The translations under genes were made by a program, and so were the position numbers. Shown here piece by piece: positions 8,158 to 18,251 of a stretch of 64,000 bases of DNA (its first letter is position 1; each line of letters starts with the position of its first letter). This DNA comes from Blautia hominis (GTDB lineage: Bacteria > Bacillota > Clostridia > Lachnospirales > Lachnospiraceae): NCBI GenBank assembly GCA_002270465.1, contig NQOF01000002.1, forward strand, positions 1-64,000, written 5' to 3'. Below the pieces are notes generated by a model. It worked only from the letters and a program-made list of their open reading frames with translations, made no database searches and was not told the origin of the DNA.

Positions 8158-8898
8158 ATGTTGGAAAATAAAACAGCTTTAGTGACAGGAGCAAGCCGCG
8201 GCATAGGCAGAGCCATTGCACTTGCCCTTGCAGCACAGGGGGCAGCAGTGGTTGTAAATTATAACGGTTCCGAAGAACGCGCCCAGGAAGTTGTGGATAC
8301 GATCAAAGCCCAGGGAGGCCAGGCGTCCCTGTATCAGTGCAGCGTGGGAGATTTCCAGGCGTGCCAGGAAATGATACAGCACGTGATAAAAGAATACGGA
8401 CATTTGGATATCCTGGTAAACAATGCAGGCATCACAAGAGATAACCTGATCATGAAAATGAAAGAGGAGGATTTTGACGCGGTCATTGAGACCAACCTGA
8501 AAGGGGCTTTCAATACCATCCGCCACACTTCCCGCCAGATGTTAAAGCAGAGAAGCGGAAAGATCATCAATATCTCCTCTGTATCGGGAATTCTGGGGAA
8601 CGCCGGCCAGGCCAATTATGCGGCCAGCAAGGCAGGGGTCATCGGACTTACAAAGACCATGGCAAGAGAGCTGGCAAGCAGAGGGATCACAGTCAACGCC
8701 ATAGCTCCCGGATTCGTGGAGACAGAGATGACGGATGTGCTGAAAGAGGATATCAAAGAGGCAGCCTGCCGCCAGATACCCCTTGGAAAATTCGGAAAAC
8801 CGGAAGATATTGCCGACATGGTGGTATTTCTGGCATCAGAAAAAGCAGATTATATTACCGGCCAGGTCATCAGTGTGGATGGCGGTATGAACATATAG
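8158..8898 (+). CDS. fabG: 3-oxoacyl-ACP reductase
   Basis: A 246-residue short-chain dehydrogenase that reduces 3-oxoacyl-ACP with NADPH. The nucleotide-binding motif TGASRGIG is at residues 10-17, NNAG near 88-91, and the catalytic triad is Ser141, Tyr154 and Lys158 (segment [11 protein letters not shown]). It ends with the family's [10 protein letters not shown]. The ATG with GTGAGGGA seven bases upstream is preferred over a GTG five codons earlier. It lies between fabD and fabF with short gaps. Confidence 0.95.
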   Translation: MLENKTALVTGASRGIGRAIALALAAQGAAVVVNYNGSEERAQEVVDTIKAQGGQASLYQCSVGDFQACQEMIQHVIKEYGHLDILVNNAGITRDNLIMKMKEEDFDAVIETNLKGAFNTIRHTSRQMLKQRSGKIINISSVSGILGNAGQANYAASKAGVIGLTKTMARELASRGITVNAIAPGFVETEMTDVLKEDIKEAACRQIPLGKFGKPEDIADMVVFLASEKADYITGQVISVDGGMNI

Positions 8899-8907
8899 GA
8901 GGATTTC

Positions 8908-10143
8908 ATGAGAAGAGTAGTAGTGACAGGAATGGGTGCCATTACCCCGCTGGGATTAAACGTAGAGGAATTCTGGAACGGCATAAAAGAAGGAAGGCAC
9001 GGGTTCGGAGAGATAACCAAATTCGATGCTTCAGAATATAAAGCCCATCTTGCAGGGGAAGTAAAAGGCTTCGTGGGCAAGGAATACATGGATGTGAAAG
9101 CGGCAAAACGTATGGAACTGTTCTGCCAGTACGCAGTGGCAGCAGCAAAAGAAGCCATTGCCCAGTCAGGGTATTCCCTGGAAGAGGAGGACCCGTACCG
9201 GGTGGGATGTTCCATCGGTTCCGGCATCGGAAGCCTGCAGACGATTGAGAGAGAGCACAAGAAACTGCTGGAAAAGGGACCGAACCGGGTAAATCCGCTG
9301 ATGGTCCCCATGATGATCTCCAATATGGCAGCAGGAAACGTGTCCATCCAGTTTGGTTTAAAGGGAAAGAGTATCAATGTGGTGACTGCCTGCGCATCCG
9401 GTACCCATTGTATCGGTGAAGCTTACAGAACCATCCAGTTCGGCGATGCGGATATTATGGTAGCCGGCGGCGCGGAATCCTGTATTACCCCGGTGGGTGT
9501 CAGCGGATTTGCAGCTTTGACAGCCCTTTCCAAATCCACGGATCCGGACCGCTGTTCCATTCCTTTTGACAAAGAGAGAGATGGCTTTGTTATGGGGGAA
9601 GGTGCAGGCATTGTGGTTTTAGAGGAACTGGAACATGCAAAGAAGCGTGGAGCTGCAATACTGGCTGAGGTTGTGGGATACGGCGCAACCAGTGATGCTT
9701 ATCACATCACATCCCCTGCAGAGGACGGGGAAGGCGCGGCCAGAGCCATGAAGAACGCGGTGGAGGAAGCAGAGATCTCTCTGGAGGATGTGACATATAT
9801 TAACGCCCATGGTACCAGCACACATCACAACGACCTATTTGAGACAAGAGCCATCAAGAAGTTATTTGGGGAACATGCATATAAAATGAAAGTCAATTCT
9901 ACAAAATCCATGATCGGACATCTGCTGGGGGCAGCAGGAGCCGTGGAGTTTATTGCCTGTATAAAAGAGATGGAAAATAATTTTGTACATGTTACAGCAG
10001 GATACCGGATGCCGGACGAAGGCTGTGATCTGGATTATGTGACAGGAAACGGCGTGGAGATGGAAATCCCCTACGCACTCACCAATTCCCTGGGCTTTGG
10101 CGGACACAACGCCAGCCTGCTGATCAAAAAGTACGAAGACTAG
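8908..10143 (+). CDS. fabF: beta-ketoacyl-ACP synthase II
   Basis: A 411-residue condensing enzyme that elongates acyl-ACP with malonyl-ACP. The Cys-His-His triad is visible: Cys162 in VVTACASGTHC, His301 in NAHGTSTHHND and His338 in IGHLLGAAGAVE. It starts nine bases after fabG behind AGGAGG. No FabH gene, needed for initiation, is found in the window; it is presumably elsewhere. Confidence 0.96.
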   Translation: MRRVVVTGMGAITPLGLNVEEFWNGIKEGRHGFGEITKFDASEYKAHLAGEVKGFVGKEYMDVKAAKRMELFCQYAVAAAKEAIAQSGYSLEEEDPYRVGCSIGSGIGSLQTIEREHKKLLEKGPNRVNPLMVPMMISNMAAGNVSIQFGLKGKSINVVTACASGTHCIGEAYRTIQFGDADIMVAGGAESCITPVGVSGFAALTALSKSTDPDRCSIPFDKERDGFVMGEGAGIVVLEELEHAKKRGAAILAEVVGYGATSDAYHITSPAEDGEGAARAMKNAVEEAEISLEDVTYINAHGTSTHHNDLFETRAIKKLFGEHAYKMKVNSTKSMIGHLLGAAGAVEFIACIKEMENNFVHVTAGYRMPDEGCDLDYVTGNGVEMEIPYALTNSLGFGGHNASLLIKKYED

Positions 10144-10153
10144 GAGGCCGCAT

Positions 10154-10651
10154 ATGGAATTTGAAAAAATCATTCAGCTAATTAAAACAGTCAGCGACTC
10201 AAACCTGACACAGTTTGCCATGGAGGAGGGAAACCTGAAAATCTCCATGAAGACAAATAAACAGACTAAGGTGATCGCAGCGCCCATGATGGCACCTGCA
10301 CCGGGACCTGATATGGGACCAGCAGCCGGCGGTCCTGTTATGCAGGCTGTCCAGGCACAGGCAGGGCCGCTTCAGACGGAAGTCTCTTTTCAGGAAGCAG
10401 GAGAGACAGTCCTTTCCGGCAATGTGGTGAAGTCCCCGCTGGTAGGTACCTTCTACAACGCACCCTCACCGGATGCGGAAACATTTGTAAAAGTCGGAGA
10501 TACTGTAAAAAAAGGCCAGGTATTGGGAATTGTGGAGGCCATGAAACTGATGAATGAAATCGAATCTGAATTTGACGGAACCGTGGAACAGATTCTGGTG
10601 GAAAATGAGGAAGTAGTAGAGTACGGACAGCCCCTGTTCGTAATCCGTTAG
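10154..10651 (+). CDS. accB: biotin carboxyl carrier protein of acetyl-CoA carboxylase
   Basis: A 165-residue protein with a short N-terminal helical domain, an Ala/Pro/Met/Gly-rich linker (about residues 40-75) and a C-terminal biotinyl domain. The biotinylated lysine is Lys131 in IVEAMKLMNE. It ferries carboxybiotin between AccC and AccDA. It lies ten bases after fabF in the same transcription unit. Confidence 0.96.
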   Translation: MEFEKIIQLIKTVSDSNLTQFAMEEGNLKISMKTNKQTKVIAAPMMAPAPGPDMGPAAGGPVMQAVQAQAGPLQTEVSFQEAGETVLSGNVVKSPLVGTFYNAPSPDAETFVKVGDTVKKGQVLGIVEAMKLMNEIESEFDGTVEQILVENEEVVEYGQPLFVIR

Positions 10652-10662
10652 GAGGCATAACT

Positions 10663-11091
10663 ATGAAATTGACTACAAAGGAAATCATGGAAATCATCCC
10701 TCACAGACAGCCCTTTCTGCTGATCGATACTATAGAGGAGCTGGAACCCGGTGTCCGTGCGGTGGGGAAAAAATGCGTGAGCTACAACGAACCGTACTTT
10801 GCCGGACATTTTCCCCAGGAGCCTGTAATGCCGGGGGTGCTTCAGTTAGAATCGCTTGCCCAGGTAGGCGCTGTGGCCATTCTCAGCAAGCCTGAAAATA
10901 AAGGAAAGACAGCTTACTTTGGAGCCATCAATTCCGCAAAATTTAAAACAAAAGTAGTACCGGGGGATGTACTGACTCTGGAATTGGAGATCATTAAGGA
11001 AAAAGGGCCTGTCGGCGTGGGAAAAGCAGTTGCCAGAAACCAGGACGGCAAGATAACCACATCCGCTGAGATGACATTTGTAATCGGATAG
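10663..11091 (+). CDS. fabZ: 3-hydroxyacyl-ACP dehydratase
   Basis: A 142-residue hot-dog-fold dehydratase with PHRQPFLLID near residue 13, the catalytic His49 in AGHFP and Glu63 in GVLQLE. It removes water from 3-hydroxyacyl-ACP to give trans-2-enoyl-ACP. The gene is placed between accB and accC, the usual clostridial order, and has an AGGAGG ribosome site. Confidence 0.96.
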   Translation: MKLTTKEIMEIIPHRQPFLLIDTIEELEPGVRAVGKKCVSYNEPYFAGHFPQEPVMPGVLQLESLAQVGAVAILSKPENKGKTAYFGAINSAKFKTKVVPGDVLTLELEIIKEKGPVGVGKAVARNQDGKITTSAEMTFVIG

Positions 11092-11101
11092 GAGAACGGA
11101 T

Positions 11102-12442
11102 ATGTTTCAGAAGATATTAATCGCAAACAGAGGAGAAATCGCGGTGCGCATTATCCGTGCCTGCAGGGAAATGGGGATCAAAACGGTTGCCGTCTATTCT
11201 GAGGCGGACAGGGATGCCCTCCATGCGCAGCTGGCGGACGAGGCGGTCTGCATCGGTCCGGCTGCTGCATCGGAGAGTTATCTGAACATGGAGCGGATCT
11301 TAAGTGCCACCATCGCTACAAAAGCGGAGGCCATACATCCGGGATTCGGCTTTTTGTCTGAGAACAGCAAATTTGTGGAGATGTGTGAGAAATGCAATGT
11401 GACATTCATCGGTCCATCTGCTGCGGTGATCAATAAAATGGGAAATAAATCAGAGGCCAGAAGAACCATGATGGAGGCAGGCGTTCCGGTGGTGCCGGGT
11501 ACAAAAGAGCCGGTGTACACAGTGGAGGAGGCTCTGACGGAGGCGGAGAAGATCGGTTTCCCTATTATGATCAAGGCCTCCTCTGGCGGCGGCGGAAAGG
11601 GTATGCGTATATCGGAGAGCATAGAAGACTTCCGGGAGAATTTCAGCACTGCCCAGAGAGAGTCTGTAAATGCTTTCGCGGATGATACCATGTATCTGGA
11701 GCGCTACGTTGGCAGACCCCGCCACATAGAGGTGCAGATCATCGGGGACAGACTGGGAAATGTAGTGCAGTTAGGGGAGCGTGACTGCTCCGTCCAGCGC
11801 CGCCACCAGAAGATGATCGAGGAATCCCCCTCCTGCGCCATCACTAAAGAGCTGCGCAGGATCATGGGCGAGACGGCTGTGCGTGCCGCGAAAGCGGTGG
11901 GGTACGAGAGTGCCGGAACCATTGAGTTTCTGCTTGACGGAAATGGTGATTTTTTCTTCATGGAAATGAACACCAGGATCCAGGTGGAGCATCCGGTGAC
12001 AGAATTTGTCTCAGGTGTTGATTTGGTAAAAGAGCAGATCCGGGTGGCAGCAGGCCTTCCCCTGTCTGTGAAGCAGGAGGATATTTGTATGAGAGGTCAT
12101 GCCATTGAGTGCAGGATCAACGCGGAGAATCCGGCGAAGAATTTCATGCCGTGTCCGGGGGTGATCGAGAACCTGCATGTGCCGGGCGGAAACGGTGTCC
12201 GCATTGATACAGCCGTGTATAACGGCTATCAGATACCGCCCAACTACGATTCCATGATCATGAAGGTGATCGTCCACGACAAAGACAGGGCGGGAGCCAT
12301 AGCAAAAATGCGGAGTACCCTGGGTGAAGTGATCATCGAGGGCGTGCAGACAAACCTGGATTTCCAGTATGATATATTGAACCAGAAAGATTTTCTGGAT
12401 GGAAATGTGACGACACATTTCATAGAAGAGCATTATGAGTAA
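11102..12442 (+). CDS. accC: biotin carboxylase subunit of acetyl-CoA carboxylase
   Basis: A 446-residue ATP-grasp enzyme that carboxylates the biotin on AccB. It starts FQKILIANRGEIAVRI, contains the glycine-rich ATP loop SSGGGGKGMR near residue 160, and has MEMNTRIQVEHPVTE near residue 287. Length equals the family norm. It follows fabZ by ten bases. The gap to accDA (155 bases) is unusually long for this cluster and contains a dispersed repeat. Confidence 0.97.
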   Translation: MFQKILIANRGEIAVRIIRACREMGIKTVAVYSEADRDALHAQLADEAVCIGPAAASESYLNMERILSATIATKAEAIHPGFGFLSENSKFVEMCEKCNVTFIGPSAAVINKMGNKSEARRTMMEAGVPVVPGTKEPVYTVEEALTEAEKIGFPIMIKASSGGGGKGMRISESIEDFRENFSTAQRESVNAFADDTMYLERYVGRPRHIEVQIIGDRLGNVVQLGERDCSVQRRHQKMIEESPSCAITKELRRIMGETAVRAAKAVGYESAGTIEFLLDGNGDFFFMEMNTRIQVEHPVTEFVSGVDLVKEQIRVAAGLPLSVKQEDICMRGHAIECRINAENPAKNFMPCPGVIENLHVPGGNGVRIDTAVYNGYQIPPNYDSMIMKVIVHDKDRAGAIAKMRSTLGEVIIEGVQTNLDFQYDILNQKDFLDGNVTTHFIEEHYE

Positions 12443-12514
12443 CAGTTCAGACAGGTCTGTGCATTCACTGCGCTGACCGTATGAATGTGCGATAGCTGTA
12501 AGTATCCGGCCCAT
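12439..12514. repeat. dispersed repeat copy between accC and accDA
   Basis: This stretch begins at the accC stop with GTAACAGTTCAG. It shares ACAGGTCTGTGCATTC and the later GTAAGTATCCGGCCCAT with the sequence flanking the MITE at 36.2-36.4 kb, and its CATTCACTGCGCTGAC segment is found inverted in the repeat at 28.3 kb. It appears to be the uninterrupted form of the repeat that is split by an insertion near 36.26 kb. Confidence 0.6.
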
Positions 12515-12597
12515 TGAGAACTGATTTTTAATGGCTGGATGCATGTAACAATTTAGGCATCTGAACGGTTACCATTACGAGTAAGGAGCAGGCAGAT

Positions 12598-14355
12598 ATG
12601 TCCAGATTAAAGGATTTATTCAAGAAGACTACCAATGTGCAGGAGCCGGAGACTGAGGAGAGCAAAGTGTCCGGGGAAGAGATATCCGGCAGTGAAAACA
12701 CACCCTCCGTTCCGGAAGGTTTATGGGTGAAATGCCCGAAGTGCGGAGAACTTCTATACAAGGAAGACGTTGTAAAAAATGATTATGTATGTCCGAAATG
12801 CAAGGGATATTTCCGGATCAAGGCCAAGACCAGAATCCGCATGGTGGCGGATAAAGGGTCTTTTAAAGAATGGTGTACAGGGCTTCATACCTTTAATCCC
12901 CTGGACTATCCGGAGTATGAGGAGAAGATCGCAAAACAGCAGGAAAAGACCCATCTGGAGGAGGCCATCCGCATCGGAGAGGCCAGGATTGACGGTACTA
13001 GGGTTGTGCTGGGAGTCTGTGACGCCCGTTTTCTCATGGGGAGCATGGGATATGTGGTGGGAGAGAAGATCACCCGTTCTTTTGAGCGGGCCACAGAGGA
13101 AAAGCTGCCGGTCATCCTGTTCTGCTGCTCCGGCGGGGCCAGAATGCAGGAGGGGATGGTATCCCTGATGCAGATGGCGAAGACCTCTGCTGCCATCAAA
13201 AGGCACAGCGAGGCAGGTCTTCTCTATATTCCGGTGCTCACAGACCCCACGACAGGGGGCGTGACAGCCAGCTTTGCCATGCTGGGTGATATCATCCTGG
13301 CCGAACCGGGAGCCTTGATCGGTTTTGCAGGCCCAAGGGTCATTGCCCAGACCATCGGACAAAAACTGCCGGAAGGGTTCCAGAAAGCGGAATTTCTGGT
13401 GGAGCACGGCATTATAGATGGAATCGTGACCAGAAATTTGTTGAAAAAGACGCTGTCAGGTCTTGTTAAATTTCATGAGAGAAAGAATGGTTACTGCCAG
13501 TTCACCAGGATCACTCTGCCGGAAGCAGCAGGGGAAGAGGAGAAAAGGCACAGGCGCAGAAATAAGGAAAAGCATATGACTGCCTGGGAGCGCGTGGAGA
13601 CTGCAAGGGACTCCAAACGTCCCACCAGTCTGGATTATATAGAAACTGTTTTTGAAGAGTTTATGGAACTGCACGGAGACCGGGCATTTCGGGATGACGG
13701 TGCCATTGTGGGAGGTCTGGCAGTGCTGGACGGGCAGCCGGTAACTGTGATCGGTGTACAGAAGGGGAGAAACACCAAGGATAATATCCTGAGAAACTTT
13801 GGTATGCCGTCCCCGGAAGGATACAGAAAAGCACTGCGTCTTATGAAACAGGCAGAAAAATTCAACCGCCCTATCATAAATTTTATTGACACGCCTGGGG
13901 CGTTCTGCGGCATTGAGGCGGAGGAGAGAGGGCAGGGGGAGGCCATCGCCAGAAACCTGCTGGAAATGTCTGCGTTGAAAGTACCTGTGCTGAGTATTGT
14001 CATCGGCGAAGGCGGAAGCGGCGGTGCGCTGGCTCTGGGAGTAGGCAATGAAGTCTGGATGATGGAAAATGCCACGTACTCCGTTCTCTCACCGGAGGGA
14101 TTTGCATCCATTCTCTGGAAGGACAGCAAGAGGGCAAAAGAAGCGGCAGAGGTCATGAAGATCACAGCCAGGGATTTGAAGGATTTGGGGATCATTGAGC
14201 ATGTGATCATGGAGGATACGCCTGCCTGCGCGCAGAACCTGCCGGAGATCGCAGAGGATATGAAGAACCGGATGCACCAGTTCCTTACAGAGATGGAAGG
14301 AAAGACACCGGAAGAGCTGGCAGCCCTCCGGTACGAGAGATTCAGAAAAATGTGA
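12598..14355 (+). CDS. accDA: acetyl-CoA carboxylase carboxyltransferase, fused beta-alpha subunits
   Basis: A 585-residue fusion of AccD and AccA. The AccD half has the zinc ribbon with Cys46, Cys49, Cys65 and Cys68 and the crotonase-like core containing [12 protein letters not shown] basic linker rich in Arg and Lys (about residues 310-325) joins it to AccA, which starts near Met327 ([12 protein letters not shown]) and has [12 protein letters not shown]. The reading frame is continuous, so this is a true fusion. It transfers carboxyl from biotin to acetyl-CoA. The ribosome site is AAGGAG. Confidence 0.94.
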   Translation: MSRLKDLFKKTTNVQEPETEESKVSGEEISGSENTPSVPEGLWVKCPKCGELLYKEDVVKNDYVCPKCKGYFRIKAKTRIRMVADKGSFKEWCTGLHTFNPLDYPEYEEKIAKQQEKTHLEEAIRIGEARIDGTRVVLGVCDARFLMGSMGYVVGEKITRSFERATEEKLPVILFCCSGGARMQEGMVSLMQMAKTSAAIKRHSEAGLLYIPVLTDPTTGGVTASFAMLGDIILAEPGALIGFAGPRVIAQTIGQKLPEGFQKAEFLVEHGIIDGIVTRNLLKKTLSGLVKFHERKNGYCQFTRITLPEAAGEEEKRHRRRNKEKHMTAWERVETARDSKRPTSLDYIETVFEEFMELHGDRAFRDDGAIVGGLAVLDGQPVTVIGVQKGRNTKDNILRNFGMPSPEGYRKALRLMKQAEKFNRPIINFIDTPGAFCGIEAEERGQGEAIARNLLEMSALKVPVLSIVIGEGGSGGALALGVGNEVWMMENATYSVLSPEGFASILWKDSKRAKEAAEVMKITARDLKDLGIIEHVIMEDTPACAQNLPEIAEDMKNRMHQFLTEMEGKTPEELAALRYERFRKM

Positions 14356-14373
14356 GCCAGAAAGAGTTAGAAT

Positions 14374-15423
14374 ATGAGGAAACCATTAATTATAGGTGAT
14401 TTGACAGCTAAGATCCCAGTGATACAGGGCGGCATGGGAGTGGGCATCAGCCTGTCCGGTCTGGCGGGCAGTGTGGCTGCCTGCGGCGGTGTGGGGGTGA
14501 TATCCACTGCACAGATCGGATGGCGGGAACCGGATTTTAGAAAACATCCTTTTGAGGCAAATTACAGGGCCATAGAAAAGGAAATCAGAAAAGCCAGGGA
14601 AATTGCAAAAGGCGGTATCATTGGCGTGAACATTATGGTAGCCACCCAGAGATATGAGGAATATGTGAAGACAGCGGTGAAGGCGGGGGTGGATCTGATC
14701 ATCTCAGGAGCTGGACTGCCCATAGATCTTCCAAAATATGTGGAGGGTACCAAAACAAAGATAGCCCCTATTGTGTCCTCCCTGAAATCCCTGAATGTCA
14801 TCTGCCGTATGTGGGACAGAAAATATAAGAAAGCACCGGACCTGGTTGTCATCGAAGGGCCGAAAGCAGGAGGCCATCTGGGATTTTCCAGGGAAGAGCT
14901 GGATACCTTCACCGATGAATCCTACGATAAAGTGATCCGTTCTATTATAGAGAAAGTGAAGGAATACGGGAAAACATGCAGCAAAAAGATTCCTGTGGTC
15001 GTAGCGGGCGGTATATATGACAGGGCGGATATGGACCATGCACTTTCGTTGGGCGCGGACGGGGTACAGATGGGAACCCGCTTTGTGACCACCAAAGAGT
15101 GTGATGCAGCACCGGAATACAAGCAGGCATATCTGAACGCACAGAAAGAGGATATCTGCATTGTACAGAGTCCTGTGGGAATGCCGGGAAGAGCCATCAA
15201 AAATCCTTTTATGGACAGGGTGAAGACTGAGAAATGCAGGATTGAACACTGTTACCACTGTATCGTTACCTGTAAGCCCGCAGAGATACCTTACTGTATC
15301 ACCCAGGCATTGGTGAATGCAGCGGAGGGACGGGTGGAGGATGCACTGCTGTTTTGCGGTTCCAATGCTTACCGTTCCAATAAAATAGAAACAGTGGAAG
15401 ATATAATGAGAGAGCTTGGCTGA
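14374..15423 (+). CDS. FMN-dependent nitronate monooxygenase/FabK-like oxidoreductase
   Basis: A 349-residue TIM-barrel flavoprotein of the nitronate monooxygenase/FabK superfamily. The FMN-phosphate region is PVIQGGMGVG (residues 15-24), with GPKAGGHLG in the middle and ALSLGADGVQMGTRF later. The C-terminus has an uncommon Cys cluster (CRIEHCYHCIVTCKPAEIPYC) that could bind metal. It sits only 18 bases after accDA at the end of a fab cluster that has no other enoyl-ACP reductase, so it could act as the enoyl reductase (inference). Nitronate oxidation is the alternative. Confidence 0.8.
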   Translation: MRKPLIIGDLTAKIPVIQGGMGVGISLSGLAGSVAACGGVGVISTAQIGWREPDFRKHPFEANYRAIEKEIRKAREIAKGGIIGVNIMVATQRYEEYVKTAVKAGVDLIISGAGLPIDLPKYVEGTKTKIAPIVSSLKSLNVICRMWDRKYKKAPDLVVIEGPKAGGHLGFSREELDTFTDESYDKVIRSIIEKVKEYGKTCSKKIPVVVAGGIYDRADMDHALSLGADGVQMGTRFVTTKECDAAPEYKQAYLNAQKEDICIVQSPVGMPGRAIKNPFMDRVKTEKCRIEHCYHCIVTCKPAEIPYCITQALVNAAEGRVEDALLFCGSNAYRSNKIETVEDIMRELG

Positions 15424-15472
15424 CAGTATGGCAGCCTGCCTGTTCGCTGTTGTACTAGTGCAGATAAAATGC

Positions 15473-15508
15473 AAGAGGCCTGGCCGAGTGATTCGGACCA
15501 GGCCTCTT
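15473..15508 (+). terminator. hairpin at the end of the fab cluster
   Basis: An 11-bp perfect stem (arm AAGAGGCCTGG) with a further CCGA/TCGG pairing inside. It lies between the fab cluster and the convergent small gene downstream and may work in both directions; no strong T tract follows. Confidence 0.65.
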
Positions 15509-15549
15509 AAAATGAGGATTTATTGTAACACGATTTATTTTTGAAATAA

Positions 15550-15879
15550 CTACATGTTGACCTTCATTTTGAATTTTTTCTCATGGTATCTGCTTCCCTG
15601 TTTTCTGCCCTCGGTGTGTTCATCTGCCTCTGCAGTATTTTTTGTACTGTGAAGAGGATTCAGGTGGGCACTTCCGAATTCTTCTTCCATCCATATGTGG
15701 CGGAAGTTCTTTTTCTGCTGAATGGCCTGGCAGAACCGGCCGATCACTAAAATGGTTTTATCTCGTAACCCCGTTTCTGTTGTGCGTCTGGAAGAACGAA
15801 GCCAGTATTCCATCAAAGTCCAACAGACTAACAGGAATCCGGTAGCAAAAATCAAAGTGATAATCAATCTTTCCAACAT
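15550..15879 (-). CDS. small single-pass membrane protein of unknown function
   Basis: Family not recognised. The 109-residue product starts MLERLIITLIFATGFLLVCW, one clear transmembrane helix at residues about 4-25, followed by a basic, polar cytosolic tail rich in Arg, Lys, His and Glu. The chosen ATG has AAAGGGG nine bases upstream; an ATG seven codons earlier overlaps that site. It has its own sigma-A-like promoter just upstream and no obvious operon partner. Confidence 0.6.
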   Translation of the reverse strand: MLERLIITLIFATGFLLVCWTLMEYWLRSSRRTTETGLRDKTILVIGRFCQAIQQKKNFRHIWMEEEFGSAHLNPLHSTKNTAEADEHTEGRKQGSRYHEKKFKMKVNM

Positions 15880-15915
15880 TATGAACACCCCTTTCCACAT
15901 TTATTTGTTATCTTT

Positions 15916-15944
15916 ATATTAATTCTTTTGAAAACAATAGTCAA
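15916..15944 (-). promoter_or_regulatory. promoter of the small membrane protein gene
   Basis: Read on the minus strand, TTGACT and TAATAT are separated by 17 bases, about 40 bases before the start codon. Confidence 0.65.
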
Positions 15945-16007
15945 TGATTAAATGGAAGAAAAAACAAATTTTCTAAAAATTTAAGATTATAATTGTATGT
16001 AAACAGT

Positions 16008-17891
16008 TTACATCACAGAGGCAGTCACCATCTCGCGCCAGATATTATCGCAGACCGGGGAGAGGGGCTGCCCTTTGTCATCTGTAAGTATGGGCAGACG
16101 CGTTTCCTCCAGTTCCTCAATGCAGGTGATCTTTCCTTCCGCATAATCCGCCATGCGGGCAGCACAGCTTTTAAGTCGCTCCATCAGACCGCCTAAGCGG
16201 ATATCCAGGACCTCGAAGCCAAAGGCTTTATTTTCCTGAAACCACTGGTCTTTTAATGCGTGTTTAAACTGTTCCACCAGCCCGGCAGTTTTGATGCAGA
16301 TATCCGCAGTCTGCAGGAGTGCGGCTTTGTCCTCCCCGTCATAGGCTGACTTTGCTTCAAGTCCAAGGGTGGCTTTTTTAGCCAGCACTTCACTTAGGAG
16401 TGCCAGTGTGCGGAACATGCAGGCATACTCCCCGCCCTTTTGGGCGATCGCCCGGAACTCTTCGGCACAGTGGCGGTAATGGGATTTAAAGGACATATCC
16501 ACATGGCAGTCATAGATACCCATAAGAACATCCTGATACAGCAGATATCTGGCAGGGGCCGCACTCATCTTTCCCGGCAGCGGATTATCAGGTGTCAGGT
16601 TAGGGAGGTCCAGCTTCAGGAAATCCTCCAGCACAGCTCCGGTACACGCCAGGAAGCGCGGGGCCAGGTCACTGTCATTTACCGTCTGCCCATAATCATA
16701 CTCTGCGAAGAGGGAGAGCACAGGCAGAACGGCAGACTGGGATGCCTCACTGCCGTCATCTCCCCAGCCGGTTACCAGTACATTGGTTATGCCGTGTTTT
16801 TGGCACTGTCTGAGGGCAAGGCGGGAGACCTGCATACTGTGGTTCAGAAGCGGTGCGTATCCGTTCCATTTCCAGGCACCTCCGGCAAAGCCAACGTTTC
16901 CTGCCAGTTCCCTGTGGTATTTCATCATCTGGTCATAGGTCTTTTCCTCTCTGGAATAGTAATCCCAATAGAGCAGTTCCACATTTTGCGGGATCTTCTT
17001 TTTGATCTCCTCTGAGATATGAAATTCCTTTCCGTAATATTCCCCGCCGGAGATCATTTTGAAAAACATGTCACTCCACATCATGGCAGTATATCCATAC
17101 TTTTCACAGATTTCAAGGACGCGGTGCAGATGGCGCTCCATAATGTCGATACGTTCCTCATATCCGAATTGGTTCAGGTAAGAGCCCCGGCCGATCATCT
17201 CCGCTTCATCCATCCCAATATTGATCACACGGCTTTTAAAGGTTTCCGACCAGGTGCGTATCATGGCTTCGATCAAGTTATAGGTGTCGTCGCTTCCGCA
17301 CAGGAGAATGTCCCCCGTGTCGTGTACCTGTTTAAAGGCAGGCCAGCGGAAAATGGCATTTAAGTGGGCCAATGTCTGGATGCAGGGAACCATCTCAATG
17401 CCCAGTGAGGCCGCAAATCCGTCCAGTTCCCGCAGTTCCTGTCTGCTGTACCTGCCCCGGAAATGGCCGAAGTAAGGGTAGCCCTCCACCTGGTAAGTGT
17501 CCTCTGTGTAGAGCATTAGGCGGTCATATCCCATCAGGGAAAGTTTGACCATGAGCCGTCTCAGATAATCAGGGCTGCATACCCCATTGCGGGAGCAGTC
17601 AGCCATATAGGTGAGATGTTCAAAGACGGGATGTTCTTCCCTGGCAGCAACGGTGCGGTTTTCCGTTATCCATTCTTTTACAAAACCCAGGCCCCGGAAA
17701 AACTCGGAAGTTTTACTGTATGTAATGCTGGCAAGATCCCGGTCCAACCGGACAGACAGGCCGCTGCCGCCTTTTTCGGCAAGTATTTTTACACGGGATC
17801 CCCCGGTCATGTTTTCTTCCAGATATTCCACAGCACATACGGCTCCGGGTATTAGGGACGGGTCTATACAGGCAAGGTTAAAAAATTCCAT
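16008..17891 (-). CDS. GH20 beta-N-acetylhexosaminidase, GcnA-like
   Basis: A 627-residue glycoside hydrolase of family 20, which removes terminal N-acetylglucosamine or N-acetylgalactosamine residues using substrate-assisted catalysis. The catalytic Asp-Glu pair lies in NIGMDEAEMIGRG near residue 227. No signal peptide is seen, so it acts on imported oligosaccharides in the cytoplasm. Its length and the layout around the DE pair resemble the streptococcal GcnA type. The ATG has AAAAGGAG seven bases upstream. It appears monocistronic; a TGTAAACAGTTTACA hairpin lies at its 3' end. Confidence 0.85.
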   Translation of the reverse strand: MEFFNLACIDPSLIPGAVCAVEYLEENMTGGSRVKILAEKGGSGLSVRLDRDLASITYSKTSEFFRGLGFVKEWITENRTVAAREEHPVFEHLTYMADCSRNGVCSPDYLRRLMVKLSLMGYDRLMLYTEDTYQVEGYPYFGHFRGRYSRQELRELDGFAASLGIEMVPCIQTLAHLNAIFRWPAFKQVHDTGDILLCGSDDTYNLIEAMIRTWSETFKSRVINIGMDEAEMIGRGSYLNQFGYEERIDIMERHLHRVLEICEKYGYTAMMWSDMFFKMISGGEYYGKEFHISEEIKKKIPQNVELLYWDYYSREEKTYDQMMKYHRELAGNVGFAGGAWKWNGYAPLLNHSMQVSRLALRQCQKHGITNVLVTGWGDDGSEASQSAVLPVLSLFAEYDYGQTVNDSDLAPRFLACTGAVLEDFLKLDLPNLTPDNPLPGKMSAAPARYLLYQDVLMGIYDCHVDMSFKSHYRHCAEEFRAIAQKGGEYACMFRTLALLSEVLAKKATLGLEAKSAYDGEDKAALLQTADICIKTAGLVEQFKHALKDQWFQENKAFGFEVLDIRLGGLMERLKSCAARMADYAEGKITCIEELEETRLPILTDDKGQPLSPVCDNIWREMVTASVM

Positions 17892-18251
17892 AAGCAGTCT
17901 CCTTTTCGTGATTTGTCATGATAGAAAACCTGCGAAGCGTAGTTTCTATTATCGCAGTGCTCTTTCATTGTAAAGGAGTTTCAGGCAGGAGTCAACGAAA
18001 GAATCTGCAAGATCAGGAGAGATATAACAAATATGCACAAGGCCGGAAAACGGATGGTGGACAAAGTATACAAGGATGGCGTATATTGTTATGAGAAATA
18101 AGTTAAGAATGACAAAAACAGGGAAAGGACATATGGACGGGCCGGACGGTAAGGCTGCAGTGTGATCTTTAGATATGATGTCTCCTGCAAATTTCAGGGA
18201 TCTTATCCTGCAGCTTCTGAGAAACCGTAACTGTTCATAGTATACTAAAAA
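17892..18251. other. intergenic stretch without recognisable features
   Basis: About 360 bases between the divergent GH20 and guanine deaminase loci. A 105-codon minus-strand frame is open here, but it has no ribosome site, no recognisable domain and an odd composition. It presumably also holds the GH20 promoter, which could not be assigned. Confidence 0.4.
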
